From assembly GCF_014284275.1 (NCBI RefSeq), contig NZ_JACOFU010000012.1:1-64000 (forward strand): 64,000 bases of DNA, given 5' to 3'. The DNA comes from Affinundibacterium amnicola. GTDB lineage: Bacteria; Pseudomonadota; Gammaproteobacteria; Burkholderiales; Burkholderiaceae_D. The notes under the pieces were generated by a model. That model saw only the letters and a list, made by a program, of their open reading frames with translations, had not been told where the DNA came from and ran no database searches. A program made the position numbers and the translations under genes. This document shows, piece by piece, positions 10,667 to 20,096 of this stretch. Position 1 is the stretch's first letter. The number at the start of each line of letters is the position of its first letter.

Positions 10667-10978
10667 TCATCGTGTTCCAACTTGGCTTGCAGTCTCAGTT
10701 GCCGTCTCAGTTGCTGCCTCAGTTGCTGCCTCAGTTGCTGCCTCAGTTGCTACTTCAATTGCCCGCTTTTGCTGATCTGCCGCCTTCTGCAAATCTTGTT
10801 CTACTTGTTTCGCTGCCTCCAACGCCCTTCGCTGTTCCTCCGCAATCTTGAAAGCAGGCTCGTCTATGGCGCTAGCAGATGAAGGCGCCGACGCCTCGAT
10901 AGGCTTCGCTTGTTTGCCACAAGCGCTACATAGCGCAACGGCGACAACAGTGGTGACAATCCAATTTAGCTTTAGCAT
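10667..10978 (-). CDS. Small lipoprotein with C-terminal Ala-Thr-Glu repeats
   Basis: 103 residues. The signal sequence ends in a lipobox (ALCSACGK), followed by a charged helical stretch (EEQRRALEAAKQVEQDLQKA) and a C-terminus of repeated AATE/TATE units. I placed the start at the ATG giving a normal lipoprotein signal; an upstream in-frame ATG would put 24 non-signal residues in front. Not recognised as a named family. Confidence 0.7.
   Translation of the reverse strand: MLKLNWIVTTVVAVALCSACGKQAKPIEASAPSSASAIDEPAFKIAEEQRRALEAAKQVEQDLQKAADQQKRAIEVATEAATEAATEAATETATETASQVGTR
10691..10762. repeat. 12-bp in-frame tandem repeat in the lipoprotein gene
   Basis: Consecutive 12-base units close to GTTGCTGCCTCA, about six copies with the outer ones degenerate. 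They encode the AATE units of the lipoprotein. Because 12 is a multiple of three, copy-number change alters protein length without a frameshift. Confidence 0.8.
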
Positions 10979-11134
10979 GATATTTCCACTTCCAAAAAAT
11001 ACGTTTATAACAGGGGAAAATTCGCTGATCATGTTCAGCGATCGCCGCATTCACGATTTCAATTCGATGTATCATAGCGCCTTCTGTTCATCTGCCACGC
11101 GAAATTCACTAATTCGCAGAAATGAAAAAATCTC

Positions 11135-11452
11135 ATGTCTGACAATCTCTATTTTCAAAAACACGTGTTCTTTTGTTTGAATGACCGCGATGATGGGCGC
11201 CAATGCTGCGCCAAAAGTGGCGCGCAAGCTGCACAAGAGCATGCTAAACGTCGTATCAAGCAACTCGACATGAATGGCGCAGGCAAAATTCGCATCAATA
11301 AAGCCGGTTGCCTAGATCGCTGTGAACAAGGTCCGGTGCTGGTGGTCTATCCACAAGGCACTTGGTACACCTATGTAGATCAAAGTGATATCGACGAAAT
11401 TATTGATGTCGATTTGATCGGTGGTGGCGTGGTTGAACGTCTCAAAGTATAA
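11135..11452 (+). CDS. (2Fe-2S) thioredoxin-like ferredoxin
   Basis: 105 residues of the thioredoxin-fold [2Fe-2S] ferredoxin group (COG3411). Cys14, Cys24 and Cys25 lie in the first part; Cys59 and Cys63 are in the AGCLDRCEQGP motif typical of the family. It is likely a soluble electron carrier. It is followed after 6 bp by an alpha/beta hydrolase, a common pairing in Burkholderiales. Confidence 0.88.
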   Translation: MSDNLYFQKHVFFCLNDRDDGRQCCAKSGAQAAQEHAKRRIKQLDMNGAGKIRINKAGCLDRCEQGPVLVVYPQGTWYTYVDQSDIDEIIDVDLIGGGVVERLKV

Positions 11453-11458
11453 AGATTT

Positions 11459-12091
11459 ATGAATATCCACACCGAGCAATTTCTTATTCCAGGCAAAGCA
11501 GGTCAACTGCAATGTGCTGTGAATCATCCCGATCCTGAATTATTTCCTGCACCAACAGGTTTGGCGCTGGTAGCACATCCGCATCCGCTCTTTGGCGGCA
11601 CGATGGAAAACAAAGTCGCGCAAACGCTGGCGCGCACTTTTATCTCGCTTGGTTACGTTACTGTCCGCATGAATTTTCGTGGCGTTGGGCAATCCGAAGG
11701 CGTACACGACGCTGGCATTGGTGAGACTGACGACATGGAAACGCTGTTGCAGCACATGCGTCAACGTTACCCTGATCTGCCCTTGGTATTGAGTGGTTTT
11801 TCTTTTGGTACTTTCGTGCAATCGCGCTTACACCAACGTTTGTCGACCGCGGGTATTCCTGTGCAAAGACTGGTTTTAGTCGGCGCCGCTGCGGGCAAAT
11901 GGGCTATGCCAGATATTCCAGCCGATACGATTTTGATTCATGGCGAACTAGACGATACGATTCCATTGCAAGCGGTGTTTGAGTGGCTGCGGCCACAAGA
12001 CATTCCGGTGGTGGTGATTCCCGGAGCCGATCATTTCTTTCATCGTCGTTTGCCGCATATCAAAAAAATTATCAGTGATTTGTGGACCTAA
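11459..12091 (+). CDS. Alpha/beta hydrolase (COG2945-like)
   Basis: 210 residues with the oxyanion region VAHPHPLFGGTMENKV, nucleophile elbow GFSFG, an acid in HGELDDTIP and catalytic His in GADHFFHRRL. This is the short family of predicted esterases. The substrate is unknown. Co-transcribed with the ferredoxin gene. Confidence 0.87.
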   Translation: MNIHTEQFLIPGKAGQLQCAVNHPDPELFPAPTGLALVAHPHPLFGGTMENKVAQTLARTFISLGYVTVRMNFRGVGQSEGVHDAGIGETDDMETLLQHMRQRYPDLPLVLSGFSFGTFVQSRLHQRLSTAGIPVQRLVLVGAAAGKWAMPDIPADTILIHGELDDTIPLQAVFEWLRPQDIPVVVIPGADHFFHRRLPHIKKIISDLWT

Positions 12092-12131
12092 CCCGATTAT
12101 TTACTTTCTTTTCTATTTTGCTTAATCTCCA

Positions 12132-13301
12132 ATGAAAAAAACTTTGTCTTCCCTGCTCTCTTCACTCGCGCTTATCGCAGTGACGCTAACCAATGTGTCT
12201 CTCGCCCAAGCGCAAACCCTGCCTAAGCCACTGATTGATGCGAAATCTTGGGTGCTGTTAGATGCGACTAGCAATCAAGTTATTAACTCTGATAATGCGA
12301 CTTTACAAATCGAGCCAGCTTCACTGACCAAAATCATGACAGCCTACTTGGTATTTAACGCGCTCAAAGAAAAGCGCTTAGACATCAATCAACAAATTAC
12401 AGTATCGACACGCGCTTGGAAAGTCGATGCAAGTAGCTCCAAAATGTTTATCGATCCAGCGACACCAGTGAGCATCAACGACCTGTTGTTCGGTTTGATC
12501 GTTCAATCTGGTAACGATGCTTCCGTCGCCCTAGCGGAAGCCGTTGCTGGTAGTGAAGACGCCTTCGTGGTGCAAATGAATCGCGAAGCTGCGCGTCTCG
12601 GCATGAAAGCAACACGTTATGCGAATTCACATGGCCTGCCTAGCCCAGATAATTTTTCAACTGCATATGATCTGGGCATTTTGGCATCACGTTTAATCGC
12701 TGATCACCCTGAGTATTACAAAACCTATTACTCCACCAAGAGTTATACCTATAACAAAATCACCCAAGCGAATCGCAATCGCTTGTTGTGGTTAGACCCA
12801 ACTGTCGATGGTATGAAAACCGGCCATACGGAAGCGGCTGGCTATTGCTTAATTTCATCGGCAAATCGTCCTAATGGGACTGGCCAACGTCGCTTGATTT
12901 CCATTGTGACAGGCACCAAAAGTGACCAAATCCGCGCACAAGAAAGTTTGAAATTATTGAACTGGGGTTACTTAAACTTTGACACCGTCAAACTCTACGA
13001 TAAAGCACAAGCCATCGAGACTTTAGATGTGTGGAAAGGTAGTCAAGGCAAAATCAAGGTCGGCTTCAATCAAGATCTGTATGTCACCTTACCCAAAGGC
13101 AGTGCCGCACGTTTGAAACCAGCCTTGGAACGCAAAGATCCACTAGTCGCGCCTATCGCTGCGAACAGCCGAATCGGTACCATGAAGATGATGTTGGATG
13201 GTAGAGCTGTTGCCGAATTTCCAGTATTAGCGTTAGAAGAAGTGCCGCAAGCGAGTATCTTTGGGCGTGCCTGGGATTCTCTTCGTCTTTTGTTCAAGTA
13301 A
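12132..13301 (+). CDS. D-alanyl-D-alanine carboxypeptidase (PBP5/6 type)
   Basis: 389 residues with a cleavable signal (to about AQAQ, residue 28), then the penicillin-binding motifs SLTK (Ser64/Lys67), SGN and KTG (MKTGHTEAAGY). The C-terminal ~100 residues form the PBP5-type beta domain and end in an amphipathic segment (IFGRAWDSLRLLFK) suited to membrane attachment. It trims the terminal D-Ala of peptidoglycan pentapeptides. A strong terminator follows. Confidence 0.95.
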   Translation: MKKTLSSLLSSLALIAVTLTNVSLAQAQTLPKPLIDAKSWVLLDATSNQVINSDNATLQIEPASLTKIMTAYLVFNALKEKRLDINQQITVSTRAWKVDASSSKMFIDPATPVSINDLLFGLIVQSGNDASVALAEAVAGSEDAFVVQMNREAARLGMKATRYANSHGLPSPDNFSTAYDLGILASRLIADHPEYYKTYYSTKSYTYNKITQANRNRLLWLDPTVDGMKTGHTEAAGYCLISSANRPNGTGQRRLISIVTGTKSDQIRAQESLKLLNWGYLNFDTVKLYDKAQAIETLDVWKGSQGKIKVGFNQDLYVTLPKGSAARLKPALERKDPLVAPIAANSRIGTMKMMLDGRAVAEFPVLALEEVPQASIFGRAWDSLRLLFK

Positions 13302-13322
13302 TTTCTCTCGACGAGAAAAATC

Positions 13323-13360
13323 AAAAGCCCGCGATCACATCAAGTCATCGCGGGCTTTTT
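13323..13360 (+). terminator. Rho-independent terminator after the carboxypeptidase gene
   Basis: AAAAGCCCGCGAT pairs with ATCGCGGGCTTTT across an 11-base loop, followed by T residues. It also lies near the 3' end of the convergent small membrane-protein gene and could act in both directions. Confidence 0.9.
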
Positions 13361-13383
13361 ACTTCTTGCTGCTGATCTTGTGC

Positions 13384-13635
13384 TTACTTTAAAGCCGCTT
13401 CCTGATCCAACACCGACTTTGCTAACTTAGGCAAAAAGGCCACGATCCCCAGCCATGAGATAAATTGCAAACCCGTGCGCAGTGCTGCGAAACACAATGC
13501 GAACACCAACATTTGCGCCAAGGTTTCTAATCCACCGATTCCAGCAGCACTCACCAATAAATAAGCGGCATATCCAGAGATGAAAGTGATGGGAAACATA
13601 AACCACCATTGTCTTTGCAAATTTTTAGGCATCAT
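13384..13635 (-). CDS. Small two-helix membrane protein, unrecognised
   Basis: 83 residues with two hydrophobic stretches (about 11-28 and 36-70). No family was recognised. The N-terminus MMPKNLQRQWW has two possible ATGs. It is isolated between the carboxypeptidase terminator and the GDYXXLXY gene. Moderately likely to be real because it sits cleanly between terminator and neighbour and carries a plausible membrane pattern. Confidence 0.6.
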   Translation of the reverse strand: MMPKNLQRQWWFMFPITFISGYAAYLLVSAAGIGGLETLAQMLVFALCFAALRTGLQFISWLGIVAFLPKLAKSVLDQEAALK

Positions 13636-13719
13636 TTTTCCTTAAGTGAAATCTTCGCCATCATACAAGAATTTGTCGACGCATTTTGATTTCGTCCAAA
13701 AGTCCAAGCTATATGTTTC

Positions 13720-14283
13720 TTATTGGTCCGATTGCTTTTGCAAAAGCATGTAATCAGCCGCATGCATAGAGCTTAATAACATTTCACCATTGTCTGCCAC
13801 ACGGAATCCTCCATAACGCGCCTTCTCGTAAAGATGCGCCTGCCCTTCTTCAAAGAAAAATGCATTGGTCGCAAACTTCATCTGAGCATTGCGAATCCGA
13901 TAGCGCATCAAGAGTTCATTTGGGGCAAGCACTTCCCCGCGCTTTGCAATCCTTTGAAAATGCGCACGCTGGTGTTGATCGACACTGACGACTAAGGCAC
14001 CATCAGGAGCAATCGCACTGGCCTCATCGGTCGCGCGTTGGCTTCCCCATTGAAAATTTGGAAAAGCCTGATTCGCCACTTGAAAACGCAAAGCCATGTA
14101 ATCGCCTTGCATTAAAGAACGCGGATCTACTGGTGCTAGTTCAAGCAATACAAAACGACCATGCTTGAGTAATTGTTCGCGCTGATAAATCGAAAAATTA
14201 ACCGCGCCCAAAATCAGGACGCCCGCGAGTATCGCCAGCCACATTCTCAATCTGGCACTTAACTTCCATGAAGACTTAAACAT
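13720..14283 (-). CDS. GDYXXLXY domain protein (membrane-anchored)
   Basis: 187 residues with an N-terminal anchor (about 11-30) and the hallmark MQGDYMALRF (GDYxxLxY with Phe for the last Tyr). COG4929-like proteins of this type are encoded with DUF4401 and DUF2157 membrane proteins, as here. The start overlaps the DUF4401 gene by 8 bp. Molecular function unknown. Confidence 0.85.
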   Translation of the reverse strand: MFKSSWKLSARLRMWLAILAGVLILGAVNFSIYQREQLLKHGRFVLLELAPVDPRSLMQGDYMALRFQVANQAFPNFQWGSQRATDEASAIAPDGALVVSVDQHQRAHFQRIAKRGEVLAPNELLMRYRIRNAQMKFATNAFFFEEGQAHLYEKARYGGFRVADNGEMLLSSMHAADYMLLQKQSDQ

Positions 14284-15397
14284 GCTCTGACTCCTGTTCC
14301 AAGTTATCTGTCGCTGATGTTGTCGAGTCAGCGATGGGGAAAAGACGTTTCAACAAAAAACGACTAGTCAACAGTAAGCCTGCCAATCCCAATAACACGA
14401 TTGATTTGTACAATAAAGTCACTTGTAATTGATAGTAATAATGCGACACAAAACTCAGCAGTGCGATTAATCCCACGCCAAGCAAAACCCGGTCAGAAAA
14501 ACTATACGCAATCAGAATTAATAAAAGCGCGCTACTTAAGCCAGGCGCAACATAAGAAAATCCACATAGAATAATCGCGGCCACTAAACTTAATATTGCA
14601 GGTAAGGAGTTCAACGTGAACTGCTGCCTTTGCAATACGATGACGGTAGCGGTAAGAAGTGCCAAATTCGCCAAACTAGTACCAACACGCCAACCGTGTA
14701 ATAGCCACCAGCCGTGGTTGGGATCAAATGCCAATCTGCTGACAAATCGCCCACCTTCCGTGCACAACAAAGCAAAAGCTAGCGCATAAGCAATCGGGCG
14801 TAGCAATTCTGGTCTACGCAACAAAATTGGCGACCACCACAAGCCACAAGCGGCCAATGCCACCAAGCCATGCATGAGTCCAAAAATTGCTGATTGTTGG
14901 AAGAAAAAATAGGCGGCGAACACCGCACCCAAAGTCGTCAAGAAACGATGAATCCAGTTCGAAACAGTCACCGTCAACAAGACTTCAAACAATAGGATCG
15001 CCAGATACACTCCAGCACCATCGCTACGAAATTCTTGAAACAAACCAAATACAAAAAAACCTTGTCCAGCCAGACTGACCGCTAGCGCAAACTGCAACAA
15101 GAAATCATTGTTTCCAGGTATGCGGAACAACAGATAAGCAAGGCTGCATAAGCCACCACCGATACAAATCGTAACGATGCCATTATCTCTGGCAAGACTG
15201 AACAAAATGCCGACAAAGCCCATCAAAAATAAGGCACCAAGCCAACCAGAAAACCCCAGCATCACGCGTATATACCAAGGCTGGGTCGCAGTTTGCGCAT
15301 GATCAAGCGCAGGCATATCGCCATCGACTATTTTTGCTTGCAGTAAGCGTGTCCAGATCGACACTGGCGTGAGCAACTCATGTTGTGAGGTATTCAT
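14276..15397 (-). CDS. DUF4401 polytopic membrane protein
   Basis: 373 residues with roughly ten hydrophobic segments. I chose the ATG giving MNTSQHELLTPVSIWTRL, because it overlaps the upstream gene's stop by 4 bp (ATGA coupling); a longer frame would run far into that gene. Middle gene of the DUF2157-DUF4401-GDYXXLXY operon. Function unknown. Confidence 0.83.
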   Translation of the reverse strand: MNTSQHELLTPVSIWTRLLQAKIVDGDMPALDHAQTATQPWYIRVMLGFSGWLGALFLMGFVGILFSLARDNGIVTICIGGGLCSLAYLLFRIPGNNDFLLQFALAVSLAGQGFFVFGLFQEFRSDGAGVYLAILLFEVLLTVTVSNWIHRFLTTLGAVFAAYFFFQQSAIFGLMHGLVALAACGLWWSPILLRRPELLRPIAYALAFALLCTEGGRFVSRLAFDPNHGWWLLHGWRVGTSLANLALLTATVIVLQRQQFTLNSLPAILSLVAAIILCGFSYVAPGLSSALLLILIAYSFSDRVLLGVGLIALLSFVSHYYYQLQVTLLYKSIVLLGLAGLLLTSRFLLKRLFPIADSTTSATDNLEQESEHV

Positions 15398-16386
15398 GAC
15401 TGGATCTCCTTCACCATTTTCTTTAGCCAGATACCGCCCAAAGCGGACGAACCGATGATCATCAATCCGACTAGTAAGAACCCTGCGGCTTCGCTGTGGC
15501 TGAGCACTTCGCGTGCTAACCACGCGTTGAACGTGATAATTAAGCTCAAGACTAGACCCGCCAACACAAACAAGTCTTTCACTTTGCGGCGATACACCCA
15601 TAAAGTCAGCGGTGCCCAAACGAGGTAGGTGAGGATTGCAAGCAAGTTAGCTGACTGGCCTATTTGACGATACCGATCACCGTCACTAAGAATTGCCTCT
15701 AGCATTAACGTCGTTGCCAACACTCCCACCAAGGTCGCGACAACCCGCACCGACCAGCGCGCTTGTAAGTAGCGCACACCACGCCAGCGCAGCCATTCCC
15801 ACATCAATAATGCCACTGCATTCAATATCAACATCGCCCATAACTGATTGCTTGAACTAAACAGTAAGCCAAAAAATCCACCAAAAGTATGAAAATATAG
15901 AAGCACACTAAGATTCACCAGACCCAGCCAAAATAAAACCATCGCACCTAATTGCGCGAGCAATACCCATGCCGTGATCGCGATCGCCCACACGAGGAAC
16001 AATTCATAAGTATCTGCACCAGTTTGATAGGTCTGTCCAACCAAGGCTAATAAAGCACCGGTAAATAAACTAGCTAATAACAAACTGGCTTTACCTGCGG
16101 TACTCTCTAAACCAAGCTTCCAACAAGCGATTAATGCACAAACAATCGCGGCTTCTGCTAGACCGAATTTAGCGAAGCGCCCCATCGTTTGCCAGTTGTA
16201 GGCTAAAAAGAAAATCAATGCGGCACCGAGCGCAATCACGCCACACCACAAAAGCATCTGGTCGATAAAACGTCGCCACTGCGCGGCTTTCGGTTGTATG
16301 CCTGCCAAGTCCAGCGCAATGACTTCGTGACCAGCTTTCACCCGCCCTTGCGCGATCCAATCTAGTACTATGTTTGACGACTCCAT
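15394..16386 (-). CDS. DUF2157 polytopic membrane protein
   Basis: 330 residues: a soluble N-terminus (MESSNIVLDWIAQGRV, about 45 residues) followed by about nine membrane segments. The soluble head plus multi-span body is the DUF2157 pattern. First gene of the three-gene membrane operon; its stop overlaps the next start. Function unknown. Confidence 0.83.
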   Translation of the reverse strand: MESSNIVLDWIAQGRVKAGHEVIALDLAGIQPKAAQWRRFIDQMLLWCGVIALGAALIFFLAYNWQTMGRFAKFGLAEAAIVCALIACWKLGLESTAGKASLLLASLFTGALLALVGQTYQTGADTYELFLVWAIAITAWVLLAQLGAMVLFWLGLVNLSVLLYFHTFGGFFGLLFSSSNQLWAMLILNAVALLMWEWLRWRGVRYLQARWSVRVVATLVGVLATTLMLEAILSDGDRYRQIGQSANLLAILTYLVWAPLTLWVYRRKVKDLFVLAGLVLSLIITFNAWLAREVLSHSEAAGFLLVGLMIIGSSALGGIWLKKMVKEIQS

Positions 16387-16703
16387 CTTATCTCCCAACA
16401 AAAGAAAACAGTGCAACAATAGTAACACCCACCACCGTAAAGACGTCTAGCAAAAATCCTAAAGTGGCAAGCCATACCGCATTTAGGCGCAAAATCTGCG
16501 CCCCCAAATGAAAGTCACAAGTGTTTTACAGCCGCTTAGATAAACAAGGCTTGCAGTCTGCCAGATAGGGGTTCAAACTATTGGTTTTGGTGGAATTGCC
16601 CCCATTTAGGCTTGAGAAACAGGTAAAAATCGCAAATTTTAGCGATTTTTCACAAAAAACCTGTCAATACCCCACTCAAATTGCCTTTTAAAGAAGTTTT
16701 ATC
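16387..16703. other. Intergenic region between the DUF2157 operon and ybeD
   Basis: 317 bp between divergent genes. The only structure noticed is a hairpin at 16626-16651 (AAAAATCGC pairing with GCGATTTTT around an 8-base loop), which is A/T-ended and could terminate weakly in either direction. No gene was seen. Confidence 0.6.
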
Positions 16704-16979
16704 ATGCACGAAATCAAACCTGAAGACAGCCTTATTGAATATCCTTGCGACTTCCCCATCAAAGTGATGGGTGTGATGCAGGATTCCTTTGCCCAAACCA
16801 TCGTCGAAGTGGTGATGATTCACGACCCGACTTTTCATGCAGGCAAATTAGAAATGCGTCCGTCTAGCAAGGGCAATTATCTGGCATTGACCGTGACTAT
16901 CCGTGCGATTCATCGTGAGCAACTCGACAATTTGTATCGCGATTTATCGGCTCATCCTATGGTCAAGATGGTGCTGTAA
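16704..16979 (+). CDS. ybeD: YbeD/DUF493 family protein
   Basis: 91 residues with the family segments EYPCDFPIKVMG and NYLALTVTIRA and the end LYRDLSAHPMVKMVL. YbeD has an ACT-like fold and is encoded just before lipB in many Proteobacteria. Its role is not firmly known; a link to lipoate metabolism is suggested by position only. Confidence 0.93.
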   Translation: MHEIKPEDSLIEYPCDFPIKVMGVMQDSFAQTIVEVVMIHDPTFHAGKLEMRPSSKGNYLALTVTIRAIHREQLDNLYRDLSAHPMVKMVL

Positions 16980-17105
16980 GTTAATTCAATTTTTCAGGGC
17001 GTTTTGCACTGAATACGCTGAAATCCGGCTTTTCTTGGCTTTTTACGATTCGCTGCAATTCGCACTTAGTCTTACCAGCACTTCACATAGAAACATTTCA
17101 TCTTC

Positions 17106-17333
17106 ATGCAAGCCTTACAATCCATCGTAGACAAACAAAAAGTCGGTGCCCGCTTCGTTATTTCGGCGCCAATGCTGGGATTAGATCCCGTTGCTTTTGA
17201 TCGCCTTGCGCAATCTTGGATCGCAACAGGTGGACCTGGTTTTGTCTTAGATGGCATTCCGTTTCGCAAAGTCGTAGATGGACAATTTTTCATCCAAAGA
17301 GTCACAGTCAAACGTCTGGCGGAACAAAGATGA
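17106..17333 (+). CDS. Small conserved-looking protein between ybeD and lipB
   Basis: 75 residues ([20 protein letters not shown]...). It overlaps lipB by 4 bp (ATGA), so the two are translationally coupled. I believe a small gene of this kind recurs at this place in Burkholderiales, but I cannot name a family. No membrane segment or cysteine motif. A role in lipoylation is positional inference only. Confidence 0.7.
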   Translation: MQALQSIVDKQKVGARFVISAPMLGLDPVAFDRLAQSWIATGGPGFVLDGIPFRKVVDGQFFIQRVTVKRLAEQR

Positions 17334-17995
17334 TTGACGCGAGCATCGATCCGCTGGCAATTACCATCCGTCAGCGTGGACAAGAAGACTATCAAACCAG
17401 CTTCTCTGCAATGCGCGCTTTCACCGACGCACGCACTGCCGATACGCCAGATGAACTCTGGATAGTCGAGCACCCACCGGTATTTACACTGGGGCTTGGC
17501 GCAGATCAATCGCATGTACTAGCCCCGCATGATATTCCCGTGATTCAAACTGATCGCGGTGGTGAAGTCACTTTTCATGGCCCGGGCCAGGTAGTGATTT
17601 ATCTCTTGATTGATCTCAAACGTCGTCACACTAAAGGCCGTTTATTCGCGCGCGAATTCGTCCATCAAATCGAACAAGCGGTGATCGACACCTTGGCAGC
17701 GTATAATATCGCCGGTGAACGCATTGCCGGAGCGCCCGGAATTTACCTGAAAGATGGTGAATGGCAAGGTGCAAAAATTGCCGCACTAGGATTAAAAGTA
17801 CGCGCGAATGGCTGTACTTATCATGGTGTATCGCTGAATGTGACGATGGATTTGCAGCCGTTTTCTTGGATTAATCCTTGTGGCTACGAAGGACTTGCCA
17901 CCATTGACATGCGAACGCTGCAAGTACAAGTCCCGCTGGAGCAAGTACAAACTGCCTTAGCAAAGCGTTTACAACATTTATTGACCGTCGCCTAA
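17330..17995 (+). CDS. lipB: Octanoyltransferase (lipoate biosynthesis)
   Basis: 221 residues. LipB moves octanoyl from acyl-carrier protein to lipoyl domains. Visible are the family block [12 protein letters not shown], the catalytic lysine segment [11 protein letters not shown] and the active-site Cys in NPCGYEGL. The ATG at 17330 is used because it overlaps the previous stop and gives normal length; a longer frame read upstream would shadow that gene. Followed by lipA. Confidence 0.95.
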   Translation: MIDASIDPLAITIRQRGQEDYQTSFSAMRAFTDARTADTPDELWIVEHPPVFTLGLGADQSHVLAPHDIPVIQTDRGGEVTFHGPGQVVIYLLIDLKRRHTKGRLFAREFVHQIEQAVIDTLAAYNIAGERIAGAPGIYLKDGEWQGAKIAALGLKVRANGCTYHGVSLNVTMDLQPFSWINPCGYEGLATIDMRTLQVQVPLEQVQTALAKRLQHLLTVA

Positions 17996-18049
17996 TAGAG
18001 CTACTGATTAGCTACGAATTAAACGACCAACTGAGCAATGAACTGAGCT

Positions 18050-19027
18050 ATGACTACCGAAAATACCCCACTCGCCACCGACAATACCAACTACGACCCA
18101 ACAGAAAAACAAAAGGGTGCGAGTAAGACTTCCCGTATTCCTATCAAAATCGTGCCAGCAGAAAGATTGCCTAAGCCTGATTGGATACGCGTCAAAGCTG
18201 GTTCACCAACGACACGTTTCTACGAAATTAAAGATATTCTGCGCGCGAATAAATTAGTCACCGTCTGCGAAGAAGCGAGTTGCCCGAATATCGGCGAATG
18301 CTTCGGTAAAGGCACCGCGACCTTCATGATCATGGGCGACAAATGCACACGTCGCTGCCCGTTCTGCGATGTCGGTCATGGCCGCCCAGATCCGCTTGAT
18401 GTCAACGAACCCTTGAATCTGGCAAAAACCATTGCCGAATTACGCTTGAGTTATGTCGTCATCACTTCCGTTGATCGCGACGATTTACGCGATGGCGGCG
18501 CAGCGCACTTTGCTGAGTGCATCAGCAAAATCCGCGAACTATCACCAATGACACGCATAGAAATTCTGACACCAGATTTCCGTGGTCGCATGGATAGAGC
18601 TTTAGAAATTCTCAACATGGCACCGCCAGATGTCATGAATCACAATCTGGAAACCGCTCCACGCCTTTACAAAGAAGCACGTCCAGGTTCAGACTACGAA
18701 TACTCGTTGAATTTGTTAAAGCGTTTCAAAGAACAACATCCAAACGTACCAACCAAATCCGGCATCATGGTTGGCTTGGGTGAAACCGACGAAGAAATCC
18801 TGCAAGTGATGCGCGACATGCGTGCGCACAATGTCGACATGCTGACCATCGGCCAATACTTAGCACCAAGCGGTCATCACTTACCAGTGCGCCGTTACGT
18901 GCATCCTGACGTATTCAAAATGTTTGAAGAAGAAGCCTACAAAATGGGCTTCGCCCATGCAGCAGTTGGCGCCATGGTTAGGTCTTCCTACCATGCGGAT
19001 CAACAGGCGCATGGGGTGGGAACCTAA
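18050..19027 (+). CDS. lipA: Lipoyl synthase
   Basis: 325 residues. A radical-SAM enzyme that inserts sulfur into octanoyl groups. The auxiliary cluster motif [12 protein letters not shown] and radical-SAM motif CTRRCPFC are both intact, with the family C-terminal RSSYHAD. The ~45-residue N-terminal extension ([19 protein letters not shown]) is longer than in E. coli but common in this group. Ends at a terminator. Confidence 0.97.
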   Translation: MTTENTPLATDNTNYDPTEKQKGASKTSRIPIKIVPAERLPKPDWIRVKAGSPTTRFYEIKDILRANKLVTVCEEASCPNIGECFGKGTATFMIMGDKCTRRCPFCDVGHGRPDPLDVNEPLNLAKTIAELRLSYVVITSVDRDDLRDGGAAHFAECISKIRELSPMTRIEILTPDFRGRMDRALEILNMAPPDVMNHNLETAPRLYKEARPGSDYEYSLNLLKRFKEQHPNVPTKSGIMVGLGETDEEILQVMRDMRAHNVDMLTIGQYLAPSGHHLPVRRYVHPDVFKMFEEEAYKMGFAHAAVGAMVRSSYHADQQAHGVGT

Positions 19028-19090
19028 GAAAAATGAAAGCTATTTCAGCCTATAAATAAATAGAGTGATCGAAATAGAGTCCAACAGAAG

Positions 19091-19123
19091 CGGCATACCA
19101 CTCGCAAGGTATGCCGTTTTTTT
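19091..19123 (+). terminator. Rho-independent terminator after lipA
   Basis: CGGCATACC pairs with GGTATGCCG across a short loop and is followed by seven T residues. It closes the ybeD-lipB-lipA unit. Confidence 0.9.
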
Positions 19124-19232
19124 CATTATGAGTTCAACTTTTACACGATATCGATACACATTGCCATAATGCAAGTTATTGTTTATTAAGGACTTTCCTA
19201 AAGTTTCCGCCATTTTCTGCCGTTACAGCACG

Positions 19233-19550
19233 ATGTTTCGTTTTTTAACATCGCTGACCATGTTACCGCTTCAACTTACGCGCATCTTTGACTATCAACA
19301 ACCGGCTACAGACATGTATCGGAGCGATTCATCGCGGGTGAACGCTGCTGACGGGTCATCACAAACAGGTGCAGCGACCGAGATCATCGAAGAGCGCCGT
19401 CAACAAACGGACAGGCGTGCGTTGGAAAGACGCGAAAAACAGCAAGCTACGTTTCTCAACACCCGAAAAATGCAAGGCCGAAGACGCTCAGCTGGACGTA
19501 GGGCGAACGATGCCCAAAACACTTATCGCCCTATTTCGCTAAAAGGATGA
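19233..19550 (+). CDS. Arg-rich small protein, paralogue A
   Basis: About 105 residues if the ATG at 19233 is used; the start is uncertain, since no strong ribosome site is seen and later ATGs at 19260 and 19314 exist. The C-terminal half carries EERRQQTDRRALERR and then TRKMQGRRRSAGRR. The same pattern occurs in the next gene, so the pair is paralogous. Strongly basic, with no membrane segment. Function unknown; nucleic-acid binding is possible but unproven. Confidence 0.6.
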   Translation: MFRFLTSLTMLPLQLTRIFDYQQPATDMYRSDSSRVNAADGSSQTGAATEIIEERRQQTDRRALERREKQQATFLNTRKMQGRRRSAGRRANDAQNTYRPISLKG

Positions 19551-19618
19551 AGGGATAAAGTCCCAGCTTCTAAAACAGCAAAAAAAGTCTGAACAAGCAC
19601 CAATAGAGCGGACGCTAA

Positions 19619-19636
19619 TTTTTTACATGTAAAAAA
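19619..19636. promoter_or_regulatory. 18-bp perfect palindrome upstream of paralogue B
   Basis: TTTTTTACATGTAAAAAA is perfectly self-complementary and lies about 180 bp before the second Arg-rich gene. It could be an operator or a weak bidirectional terminator for paralogue A. Nothing comparable was seen before paralogue A. Confidence 0.35.
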
Positions 19637-19814
19637 CGGCACTTTACAGCGGATATCTCTACAGATTTATACATCGTTCACAGTCGGTGCCCCACGATAG
19701 TGCACAAGCTTCCTATAATTCTTCTCTCAAGAAGTGCGTCGCACAACAGGCACAGAATCTGCTTTTAGAGCCACGCACTCAGCATTCATGTATGTCAGCA
19801 TTTGGGAGGTCGGC

Positions 19815-20096
19815 ATGAGTTTCATGCGAATTTTTACTATCTTTGAGAACATTTCTGCACCTAAGAAAACGATCTCTTCTGGCTCGATATTGTCTGGGCA
19901 ATATCAGCCTACCGAGACAGCACAGTCACGCACAAAAACTTGGCCACAAATAGAGCGAAGAGTAAGTGTAGACCGACGCCAACAAGAAAGACGTACGGTA
20001 AATTGTCAGCCCTATATCGATACCAGAAAAAATAATGGCAGGCGTCGTAGTTTTGGTCGACGTGTCAGCGATCAGGCCTCAGGATTGCCGTTTTGA
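19815..20096 (+). CDS. Arg-rich small protein, paralogue B
   Basis: 93 residues from the ATG at 19815, which has a good ribosome site (GGGAGGT) just upstream. The core reads IERRVSVDRRQQERR and then DTRKNNGRRRSFGRR, matching paralogue A in order and spacing, whereas the N-termini differ. Highly basic and probably soluble. Unrecognised family; the conserved double-Arg pattern suggests binding to a polyanion, which is inference. Confidence 0.65.
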   Translation: MSFMRIFTIFENISAPKKTISSGSILSGQYQPTETAQSRTKTWPQIERRVSVDRRQQERRTVNCQPYIDTRKNNGRRRSFGRRVSDQASGLPF

